Assembly (NCBI GenBank): GCA_963920705.1
Contig: OY987239.1
Location: 12,263,004-12,327,003 of the forward strand
DNA: 64,000 nucleotides
Direction: 5' to 3'
From: Odiellus spinosus
Taxonomy: Eukaryota; Arthropoda; Arachnida; Opiliones; Phalangiidae
Numbering within the stretch: the stretch's first letter is position 1; the number at the start of each line of letters is the position of its first letter. Both the position numbers and the translations under genes were made by a program. The notes beneath the pieces were generated by a model. It was not told the origin of the DNA, did not search any database, and was given only the letters and a program-made list of their open reading frames with translations. Below are positions 54,601 through 64,000 of the stretch, in pieces.

Positions 54601-57600
54601 TAATAAAAATAATAATTACTGAAAAATTAAATCTAACGTTTAACTTTGACCTCTAGTAATTTGTTCATTTTTAATCTAAATAAAGTAATAAATTATAATT
54701 ACTAAATTACGGTAATTCTATTAGTAATTAGAACTAAAAACATAATCCCCCTAAGCATTAGAAAATAATAATAATAATAATTTAAAGGAAATTCGAATAA
54801 ATTAAAAATGAAAATTTTCACAGAAACAATAAGATTTTTTTAAAACAATTGATTTTAAATGTCTAGAGGAGCATATAGATGTATAAAATACAAATGTAGG
54901 CGGACAAATCGAATTAACTACCTTAGTTTCAAGGTTACCACGCCAGGTAGACCAATAAGAATCAAAATTGCAGTCTAATACACTTCTAAGTAATTTCTCC
55001 TTGGAGAAATAAAGTAGAGAAGACACCAAATTTATTTCCTGCAGTATTTGGTTTATATCAAATGTATATTACTTTTTTTATTATTCTTAGAACCCGGTAG
55101 GGTTCTATGTATTGGGCCCATCATCATCTGTAATGTTATTTTGATTTCCTTAAAAAAATGGACCTTTAGCCAATCAGAACGCTCCATTTCCCCATTGAAA
55201 TAACATTAAAATCGACTCTTTCGAGGACATGTCCCTTGCATCGCAGAACTAAAAGAGGAATTATTTGTTACGGTTAAAATCAATTTTAAGTGGTAGAGCA
55301 AGGTTCGAATGTTGAACTTTTCAAGTTTCATTTAAAAATATTAAGTCTAAGTATTTTAAAATTAATTCTGAAGTTGACCCTTTTTTTGGTACTTAGCTGG
55401 TTTCTCGCATGGCCAAATTCGTAATGTTATTCTATGGGATTTGGTTTTTTGAAAGTGGCTTACCTTTCAGATTTATTTTCTAATACTTCCGGATATTTTT
55501 CAGACTTGGATTTTCCGTGTGGTATGAATTAAGTTTCGAGCTTCATTTTAAGACTAATTTCATAATTTTACACCGATTAGTTGGCCCACAGTCTATTCAT
55601 GAAAACGGAGGAAAAAGTAAGGCGGAGAAATAGATTCGCCAAAAACCTAAGCCTAATTTGACAAATTAGGCTTAGGTTTTATATGGCTTTTTAAAATCAC
55701 GAGCACGAGCGCGCGCGCTTGATTTGGAGGCTATGGGTATTGAACTCTAATGACTTAATTTCTCCTTCTTCATATTTTTGCCGTTTATAGACTGTGACCA
55801 AACTAATCGGGATAAAATTATGAAATTAGTCTTAAAATAAAGCCTGTAAAATATTTGGAAGCATTAGAAAATAAATCTGAAAGGTAAGTCTCTTGCAAAA
55901 AATCTAAATCTCATAGAATAACATTAATTTTCAATTTCTCCGCCTTAAAAGTACTCTCCTTTTTAAAAATGAGTGGAATTCCGAACGACTTGCCATTCCG
56001 AACGGCAATAAGGAAGGTATTAACATCAAAAATAATGAAAAAATTAATTGGAATTTGGTTTAAAGGGCAATGGGGAAAATATAAAGATTTCGCTGCGGCT
56101 GTCGGAGGTATTAACATCAAAATTGCTGAAATAATTAATTTAAATTTGGTTTAAAGGGCAATGGGGAAAATATAAAGATTTCACTGCGGCTGTCGGAGGT
56201 ATTAACATCAAAATTGATGAAAAATTTAATTTAAATTTGGTTTAAAGGGCAATGGTTAAAATATAATGATTTCGCTGCGGCTCTCGGAGGTATTAACATC
56301 AAAATTGATGAAAAAATTCATTTTAATTGGGTTTAAAGGGCAATGGGGAAAATATAATGATTTCGCTGCGGCTGTCGGAGGTATTAACATAAAAAATTAT
56401 GAAAAAAATAATTTTAATTGGGATTAAAGGGCACTGGTAAAAATGTAGAGATTTGACTGGAATCAAGTGCGGCTGCCGCAGCTATTAACATCAAAAATTA
56501 TGAAAAAATTAATTTTAATTGGGATTAAAGGGCACTGGTAAAAATGTAGAGATTTTACTGAATCGAGTGCGGCTCCCCCAGCTATTAACATCAAAAATAA
56601 TGTAAAAATTAATTTTAATTGGGATTAAAGGGCAATGTTAAAATTTAGAGATTTGACTGAATCAAGTGCGGCTGCCGGAGGTATTACCATCAAAAATTAT
56701 GAAAAAATTAATCTTAATTGGGATTAAAGGGCAATGTTAAAATGTAGGGATTTGACTGAATCAAGTGCGGCTGCCCCAGCTATTAACATCAAAAATAATG
56801 TAAAAAATTTTTTTAATTGGAATTAAAGGGCAATGGTAAAAATGTAGAGATTTGACTGAATCAAGTGCGGCTGCCCCAGCTATTATCTTCAAAAATAATG
56901 TAAAAATTAATTTTAATTGGGATTAAAGGGCAATGGTAAAAATGTAGAGATTTTACTGAATCAAGTGCGGCTGCCCTAGCTATTAACATCAAAAATAATG
57001 AAAAAAATAATTTTAATTGGGATTAAAGGGCACTGGTAAAAATGTAGAGGTTTGACTGAATCAAGTGAGGCTGCCCCAGCTATTAACATCAAAAATAATG
57101 AAAAAATAAATTTTAATTGGGATTAAAGGGCACTGGTAAAAATGTTGAAATTTGACTGAATCAAGTGAGGCTGCCCCAGCTATTAACATCAAAAATTGTG
57201 AAATAATTAATTTTAATTGGGTTTAAAGGGCAATGGTAAAAATGTAGAGATCTGACTGAATCAAGTGCGGCTGCCCCAGCTGTTAACATCAAAAATTGTG
57301 AAAAAAATCATTTTAATTGGGTTTAAAGGGCAATGGTAAAAATGTAGAGATCTGGCTGAATCAAGTGCGGCTGCCGCAGCTGTTAACATCAAAAATTGTG
57401 AAAAAATTAATTTTAATTGGGTTTAAAGGGCAATGGTAAAAATTTAGAGATCTGACTGAATCAAGTGAGGTTGCCCCAGCTATTAACATCAAAAATTATG
57501 AAAAAGTTAATTTTAATTGGGATTAAAGGGCAATGGTAAAAATGTAGAGATTTGACTGAATCAAGTGCGGCTGCCCCAGCTATTAACATCAAAAATAATG

Positions 57601-60600
57601 TAAAAATTAATTTTAATTGGGATTAAAGGGCAATGGTAAAAATGTAGAGATTTGACTGAATCAAGTGCGGCTGCCCCAGCTATTAACATCAAAAATAATG
57701 TAAAAATTAATTTTAATTGGGATTAAAGGGCAATGGTAAAAATGTAGAGATTTGACTGAATCAAGTGCGGCTGCCGGAGGTATTACCATCAAAAATTATG
57801 AAAAAATTAATCTTAATTGGGATTAAAGGGCAATGTTAAAATGTAGGGATTTGACTGAATCAAGTGCGGCTCCCCCAGCTATTAACATCAAAAATAATGT
57901 AAAAAATTTTTTTAATTGGGATTAAAGGGCAATGGTAAAAATGTAGAGATTTGACTGAATCAAGTGCGGCTGCCGCAGCTATTAACATCAAAAATAATGT
58001 AAAAACTTATTTTAATTGGAATTAAAGGGCAATGGTAAAAATGTAGAGATTTGACTGAATCAAGTGCGGCTGCCCCAGCTATTAACATCAAAAATAATGA
58101 AAAAATTAATTTTAATTGGGATTAAAGGGCAATGGTAAAAATGTAGAGATTTGACTGAATCAAGTGCGGCTGCCGCAGCTATTAACATTTAAAATTATGA
58201 AAAAATTAATTTTAATTGGGTTTAAAGGGCAATGGTAAAAATGTAGAGATTTGACTGAATCACTTTTTAAAGGGCTAGTCTTTTAATATAGAAGTTAACA
58301 CTTTCGTGTTAGACTGAAGTGACAGATATTATATCAAAAATGTCTTTGCGAACAAAGACCAGAAGGACATGTTATGGCCTTGAATGTCTGAAGTGACAGA
58401 TATTATATCAAAAATGTCTTTGCGAACAAAGACCCAGAAGGACATGTTATGGCCTTGAATGTCTGAAGTGACAGATATTTAATTTTCTTTTAAAACATTA
58501 AACTTAAATACAATTAAATTTTCTTTTAAAACATGAAATTTAAATACAATTAGATTTTCTTTTAAAACGAAATTTAAATATAATCACAATCTGGCACGAT
58601 TTAGAGTTTCAAATTTCAATACAACTGATTTTATTCACTCGGAAATATTTAAGAAAAACATAACAGACGATTTTCTCCCATTGACGCTTAACATTAAATT
58701 TCGCTTGATTATTTTTCAGGGATTACGTGTCAAACAAAACGAAACTTTTCGTTCGATAGAAAAATATACTTAATTTAGCTTTGGCTTTAGGCATAGACTC
58801 AAAGTTCTATGATCTGATCTCATACCTTAGTTGGATAATGTTTTCTATGGATAATGCTTTATTATAACTCCTCGACTTTAGTCGAGGCAATTCGTTCATG
58901 TTAGCTTATGAATGCTTATCAAGGAATTTAAAGGGAAAAAAATTCCCCATATTTTAATTTTTAATCTAGGTTGCAAACGAACAAACCTAATCCATGGATA
59001 ATGTTTTATTACAACTCCTCGACTTTAGTCGAGGCAATTCGTTCATGTTAGCTTATGAATGCTTATCAAGGAATTTAAAGGGAATAAAAATTCCCCATAT
59101 TTTAATTTTTAATTTGGGTTGCAAACGAACAAACCTAATCCATGGATACTGTTTTTTTATAACTCCTAATAACTAATTAGTGGTCCCTTATGGAAATCAT
59201 CATTTTAATTGTACGGTTTTAATGAAAAGAAAAATGAAAGTATTACAATTTATTTAAAAACCTTATCCGCTCTAAAATTCGTCGCTTTGAAATTCTCTTC
59301 CCTCGCGCGCGCAATATAGCTTTGAAAGTACAAATTGTTATGGTTTGCGTCGTCTGCTAAGTTAGAAAAGAAGGTGACTTTAAACGGGCTTTAAAAAACA
59401 CATTTCCCTTTATCATATACCCATTCCAATAAACCGGCGAGTATTTTTAACGATCCGTTCAATTGCGAGTCGTGGAAATTCGGGTTAAACTAAGAAAACA
59501 TAAAGTGGACTCGCGTTATACTGAAAAATAACAGTTCAATACACGTTTTCCCTGAAAAATAATCAAGCGAAATTTAATGTTAAGCGTCAATGGGAGAAAA
59601 TCGTCTGTTATGTTTTTCTTAAATATTTCCGAGTGAATAAAATCAGTTGTATTGAAATTTGAAACTCTAAATCGTGCCAGATTGTGATTATATTTAAATT
59701 TCGTTTTAAAAGAAAATCTAATTGTATTTAAATTTCATGTTTTAAAAGAAAATTTAATTGTATTTAAGTTTAATGTTTTAAAAGAAAATTAAATATCTGT
59801 CACTTCAGACATTCAAGGCCATAACATGTCCTTCTGGGTCTTTGTTCGCAAAGACATTTTTGATATAATCAGGAAAGGTCCCCCTACAATTTTAATTCAT
59901 ATCCAATCAATTAAAAATAGACAAAAACAAGTCATCACTTGGATTTGTACTATCGAGAAGAGTGTTAGAACCCCCCCCCCCCCTAAAACTAATGAATTTC
60001 CCCATCACAACCATTGAGAACCTTGCCCAAATTGCAGGGGCGTCGCTAGGCCTTTTCTTGGGGGCTATAGCCCCCCAAATTTCAATTTAACCCCCCCCCA
60101 CCCAATTTTTGTAAAAAATACATGTGTTTCCCCAGAGTCCCCCTGAATAGCCCCGATTAGCCCCCCAAAAGCCCCGATTAGCCCCCCCAATTGCCCAGAT
60201 TAGCCCCCCCAATTGCCCAGATTAGCCCCCCCAATTGCCCAGATTAGCCCCCCCAATTGCCCAGATTAGCCCCCCCAATTGCCCAGATTAGCCCCCCCAA
60301 TTGCCCAGATTAGCCCCCCCAATTGCCCAGATTAGCCCCCCCAATTGCCCAGATTAGCCCCCCAATTGCCCAGATTAGCCCCCAATTGCCCAGATTAGCC
60401 CCCCCAATTGCCCAGATTAGCCCCCCCAATTGCCCAGATTAGCCCCCCCAATTGCCCAGATTAGCCCCCCCAATTGCCCAGATTAGCCCCCCAATTGCCC
60501 AGATTAGCCCCCCCAATTGCCCAGATTAGCCCCCCAATTGCCCAGATTAGCCCCCCAATTGCCCAGATTAGCCCCCAATTGCCCAGATTAGCCCCCAATT

Positions 60601-62680
60601 GCCCAGATTAGCCCCCAATTGCCCAGATTAGCCCCCAATTGCCCAGATTAGCCCCCAATTGCCCAGATTAGCCCCCAATTGCCCAGATTAGCCCCCCCAA
60701 TTGCCCAGATTAGCCCCCCCAATTGCCCAGATTAGCCCCCCAATTGCCCAGATTAGCCCCCCAATTGCCCAGATTAGCCCCCAATTGCCCAGATTAGCCC
60801 CCAATTGCCCAGATTAGCCCCCCAATTGCCCAGATTAGCCCCCAATTGCCCAGATTAGCCCCCAATTGCCCAGATTAGCCCCCAATTGCCCAGATTAGCC
60901 CCCCAATTGACCAGATTAGCCCCCAATTGCCCAGATTAGCCCCCAATTGCCCAGATTAGCCCCCCCAATTGCCCAGATTAGCCCCCAATTGCCCAGATTA
61001 GCCCCCAATTGCCCAGATTACCCCCCAATTGCCCAGATTAGCCCCCAATTGCCCAGATTAGCCCCCAATTGCCCAGATTACCCCCCAATTGCCCAGATTA
61101 CCCCCCAATTGCCCAGATTAGCCCCCAATTGCCCAGATTAGCCCCCCCAATTGCCCAGATTAGCCCCCCAATTGCCCAGATTAGCCCCCAATTGCCCAGA
61201 TTAGCCCCCCAATTGCCCAGATTAGCCCCCAATTGCCCAGATTAGCCCCCCAATTGCCCAGATTAGCCCCCAATTGCCCAGATTAGCCCCCAATTGCCCA
61301 GATTACCCCCCAATTGCCCAGATTAGCCCCCCAATTGCCCAGATTAGCCCCCCCAATTGCCCAGATTAGCCCCCCCAATTGCCCAGATTAGCCCCCAATT
61401 GCCCAGATTAGCCCCCCCAATTGCCCAGATTAGCCCCCCCAATTGCCCAGATTAGCCCCCCCAATTGCCCAGATTAGCCCCCCAATTGCCCAGATTAGCC
61501 CCCCAATTGCCCAGATTAGCCCCCCCAATTGCCCAGATTAGCCCCCCAATTGCCCAGATTAGCCCCCCAATTGACCAGATTAGCCCCCCAATTGCCCAGA
61601 TTAGCCCCCAATTGCCCAGATTAGCCCCCAATTGCCCAGATTAGCCCCCAATTGCCCAGATTAGCCCCCAATTGCCCAGATTAGCCCCCAATTGCCCAGA
61701 TTAGCCCCCCAATTGCCCAGATTAGCCCCCCAATTGACCAGATTAGCCCCCAATTGCCCAGATTAGCCCCCCAATTGCCCAGATTAGCCCCCCAATTGAC
61801 CAGATTAGCCCCCAATTGCCCAGATTAGCCCCCAATTGCCCAGATTACCCCCCAATTGCCCAGATTACCCCCCAATTGCCCAGATTAGCCCCCAATTGCC
61901 CAGATTACCCCCCAATTGCCCAGATTAGCCCCCAATTGCCCAGATTACCCCCCAATTGCCCAGATTAGCCCCCAATTGCCCAGATTAGCCCCCCCAATTG
62001 CCCAGATTAGCCCCCCAATTGCCCAGATTAGCCCCCAATTGCCCAGATTAGCCCCCAATTGCCCAGATTAGCCCCCCAATTGCCCAGATTAGCCCCCAAT
62101 TGCCCAGATTAGCCCCCAATTGCCCAGATTAGCCCCCAATTGCCCAGATTAGCCCCCAATTGCCCAGATTAGCCCCCCCAATTGCCCAGATTAGCCCCCC
62201 AATTTGAAGATCCTAGCGACGCCCCTGCCAAATTGGTAAGGAAACTGGTGTTAATGTTAAAACTTTCAGTCTGTCTCACCCTAGCGTTATTTCGCCTTGT
62301 TTATATTTAACAGCTCATGTGGGTTTTTTCACAAACAGTAACGGAACAACCCCTTTTTTGTTCGTTACGTGTAGATAATTACAAAACTAATTTATAAATA
62401 GCCTTCCACAAATACCTATTCTATCTTTTAACCATATTTTTGAAGAACGTATATGGCACTGGTAATAATTTAGGGCCAGAAATTTGTTTTATTTTACCCT
62501 TTTTTTTAAAAATTAAATTATCCGAAGATAAAATAAAAAAAAATTACTAATTACCTCGATAATTAAAGCCATAATTTGAGCTCGTTTAGTTGAGTTGTCG
62601 CTTCTAAGTATTTCGCTAGCCACTAACGCAGTGATACGCTCGTAGAATCGCAAAAGTCGGAAAAGATTCGGACATGATTC
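51638..62680 (-). CDS. RasGEF (CDC25-homology) protein, C-terminal exons
   Basis: Four exons on the minus strand, 62680-62555, 54402-54269, 53010-52829 and 52110-51638 (stop), join in frame to 304 residues; the 5' part is outside the window. The first two give the core of a Ras guanine-nucleotide exchange domain: FYERITALVASEIL, KRAQIMALIIE, AAEKCRSMQNWQSSKALLAG, then PPIARLQDSW. The third continues with TFESLINEEIS and a PYFGEVMSR that fits the PYLGxYL region. The last exon ends YLLKKPY ... SYQIEP, like the end of RasGEF domains. Between them about 130 residues rich in Cys (TCDTCNSTVHKNRACC) are not typical. It would load GTP onto a Ras-family GTPase at the membrane; which subfamily is not clear. 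The first intron here is 8.2 kb and full of repeats. Confidence 0.7.
52175..52813. mobile_element. MITE family A copy 7, host of a nested family B insertion
   Basis: CAGAAGCCGATG ends with 7-bp duplication ATATAGT. The copy is 340 bp without the nested element at 52445-52736 and its duplication. It lies in the last intron of the RasGEF gene. Confidence 0.95.
52445..52736. mobile_element. MITE family B copy 7 (292 bp) nested in family A
   Basis: CAAGAAGGATCAGATAAGG end; 7-bp duplication ATTTTAC at 52438-52444 and 52737-52743, sequence that belongs to the family A element. Confidence 0.95.
53431..53851. mobile_element. MITE family C copy 3 (421 bp), RasGEF intron
   Basis: TCAGAGGTATATAATAACC ends; 5-bp duplication TATTA at 53426-53430 and 53852-53856. 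Confidence 0.93.
54403..55420. other. RasGEF intron, proximal part
   Basis: AT-rich intron sequence with no recognised element. A frame at 54802-55029 (minus) has no support. Confidence 0.45.
55423..55924. repeat. Foldback (large palindrome) G
   Basis: About 500 bp whose halves are imperfect inverse copies: AATGTTATTCTATGGGATTT ... AATCTCATAGAATAACATT at the ends, and a perfect central hairpin AAAACCTAAGCCTAATTT / AAATTAGGCTTAGGTTTT at 55642-55680. Probably a non-autonomous DNA transposon; no clear target duplication. Confidence 0.75.
55960..58262. repeat. Satellite with 91-bp then 100-bp units in RasGEF intron
   Basis: About 23 tandem units. The first four or so have a 91-bp period (GGTATTAACATCAAAATTGATG...); the rest have a 100-bp period after gaining an ACTGAATCAAGTG segment. 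All contain ATTAAAGGGCAATGG and ATTAACATCAAAAAT. Confidence 0.95.
58406..59868. repeat. Long inverted repeat with duplicated spacer
   Basis: Arms of about 320-330 bp (about 58406-58738 and 59551-59868) are inverse copies: one reads GTCTTTGCGAACAAAGAC, CCTTGAATGTCTGAAGTGAC and AATCTGGCACGATTTAGAG, the other its complement. The left arm start is itself partly duplicated at 58310-58400. The spacer holds a 147-bp direct duplication (58846-58992 and 58993-59140), each copy with a perfect hairpin CCTCGAC-TTTA-GTCGAGG, and an old repeat E at about 59262-59395. Probably a foldback transposon. Confidence 0.85.
60035..62227. mobile_element. hAT-like element swollen by an internal minisatellite (2,193 bp)
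   Basis: Perfect 16-bp ends CAGGGGCGTCGCTAGG and CCTAGCGACGCCCCTG, flanked by a perfect 8-bp duplication CCAAATTG (60027-60034 and 62228-62235): a hAT signature. Almost the whole interior, about 60150-62205, is a 19-22-bp tandem repeat CCCAGATTAGCCCCCCAATTG with variable C-runs. No transposase. It lies in the long RasGEF intron. Confidence 0.95.
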
Positions 62681-62713
62681 CTAATTAAAAAAAAATGTTT
62701 ATATTATTAGTAA

Positions 62714-63053
62714 CAGAAGCCGATGAAACCCTCCTTTGAAGTCTATTACTCCTGGGTCTTGTCTACCCCTCTCTGTATGGGTTATTCTCAAAAAAGGCGC
62801 GATTCGTACGCCTCCTAACGGTAGATATTTTCGGAGCGGGAGTTCGTCCACCGAATATCTCTAGCAGCCTCGGAGTTCGTCAAAAAAACGTCGTCGTTTG
62901 TGGAGAGAGAGAATTTCCAATTTTCCGTAGACAGGGGGGTATGAAGTAGGACCCCTCCGATCTCGTAAAATTGGGAATTTTACCCATACAGAGAGGAGCG
63001 CTATATGGAACATTAGAGTAGTAGACTTCAAAGGAGGGTTTCATCTACTTCTG
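62714..63053. mobile_element. MITE family A copy 8 (340 bp)
   Basis: CAGAAGCCGATG / CATCTACTTCTG ends; 7-bp duplication TTAGTAA at 62707-62713 and 63054-63060. It lies upstream of the first visible RasGEF exon, probably in another intron. Confidence 0.93.
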
Positions 63054-63060
63054 TTAGTAA

Positions 63061-64000
63061 TTAACAAAAATTTTACACAGTTAATTTAGAGTTTAAGCAA
63101 CATTTTAAGAAAATCTACTACTTTAAATATCGCTGAAGCATCAATTTTAAAATTAGCTCATTCTACCAATTTCCTCATAAATTATAACCAAACAATAGAG
63201 GCTACATACCTAGCTGTTAACAAATGACTGGGCTAGCTTCCATACTTTCACTTAAGTGGATCAAAATTACATATATTCCCCGCACCCCCGACTAAATAAT
63301 CTTTTGTTCGATCTTTAACAATAGAATATTGAAGAAAAAATTAAAAATTAGGCACGTAAGGCCCAATATTTTCATCGCGTTGTTGCGTGATGACTCAGCG
63401 TTTTTCTATTTTAACACAGGATTTCCCCTTAAAAATGAAATTAATTCCTATCGTCTGAACAGATATCAATGACCTAGTAATATTAATTAGACGTAGTCAT
63501 TAATTAAAAATTCGGCTAATCTTCGTGAATCCAGCTAAGCCTATTTTCAGGGTTTTAAAGTTATTTCTTTGGTAAAAGTAAATATAATTATTTTTACAAG
63601 GTTATATTTCCTACAGGTGTACATATTATTGTATCATTACAACTGCCTGACATTGAGATCTAATAACACTTGTCATACGAACAACACACAATCATATGAC
63701 ACACTACAGCTAACATTTACATGGAAAACAACCCAATGCTGAAAAATAAAAATAATAGGTCTAGGTCTGACCATGTAATGCTTTAAGGCAGAAAAATTTA
63801 ATTTTATTTCCGTATTTTCCTACATTATAATAAATTATAAATTATATTATGTCAAAGGTCAACCCTTAAAAAAACTTTTGTTTTTGTACAAAATTGAAAT
63901 TTTGGTTGATTTTGATGGCGATAATTATCTTTGAAACACTTCATAATTGTTATTTCTAACTAAACTATTGAAAAAATGCAATATTAACTAATTAAAACGT
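63061..64000. other. No gene seen
   Basis: AT-rich sequence, probably more RasGEF intron. About 63525-63560 is a fragment of family D (CCAGCTAAGCCTATTTTCAGGG). No exon could be supported. Confidence 0.45.

Noticed and set aside
60947..61141. PRLAPNCPDY-type repetitive frame
   Set aside because: It is the C-rich minisatellite translated; unit length varies and breaks the frame.
60035..62227. CRISPR-like array or telomeric repeat
   Set aside because: The units are adjacent without unique spacers and sit inside a hAT-type element in a eukaryotic intron.

Overview
This is a eukaryotic, AT-rich nuclear genome window, most likely from an arthropod and perhaps a chelicerate or other non-insect. 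That placement is inferred from four things: a tandem cluster of ionotropic-receptor (IR) genes, clan-2-like P450s, a cytosolic sulfotransferase, and short introns and spacers carrying AACCT/TTAGG-type runs. Genes have short exons with GT-AG introns. One 200-base N gap is present (13776-13975).

Layout. 1-4577 (minus): the 5' part of an unrecognised, repeat-rich and probably disordered protein gene, with an 11-bp satellite filling one intron. 5544-6455 (minus): an intronless PEX2. 8278-9757 (plus): a two-exon sulfotransferase. 10498-35246 (plus): three tandem IR paralogues. IR-1 is intact. IR-2 lacks exons 3-4 across the N gap and a GC-rich island. IR-3 is open in every exon, but exon 6 is split by a 14.4-kb Polinton/Maverick (adintovirus-like) element at 19916-34297. 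37284-42648 and 45678-49425 (plus): two P450 paralogues, each with eight exons and the same intron phases. 51638-62680 (minus): the last four recognised exons of a RasGEF-domain gene, with an 8.2-kb intron full of satellites and transposons.

The Polinton is complete. It has terminal inverted repeats of about 0.4 kb with AG...CT ends and a 6-bp target duplication (CGCCTT). Its left arm encodes, rightwards, a packaging ATPase, an unknown protein, a small pX-like protein, another unknown, a small membrane protein, an integrase with chromodomain, a penton-like protein, a pVI-like protein, a double jelly-roll major capsid protein and an adenain-type protease. Its right arm encodes, leftwards, a protein-primed DNA polymerase B in six exons and a PC4-like ssDNA-binding protein. 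All reading frames are open and the two TIRs are almost identical, so the insertion is young.

The rest is rich in non-autonomous DNA transposons. Three families (A, B, F) make 7-bp target duplications, family C makes 5-bp duplications, family D inserts at TTAA, and several hAT-like elements make 8-bp duplications. Two of the hAT-like elements have C-rich tandem repeats expanded inside them. Nearly every insertion lies in an intron or intergenic; the Polinton is the only one seen in an exon. Exon boundaries were placed by hand from splice consensus, reading-frame continuity and paralogue comparison; no database search was possible.
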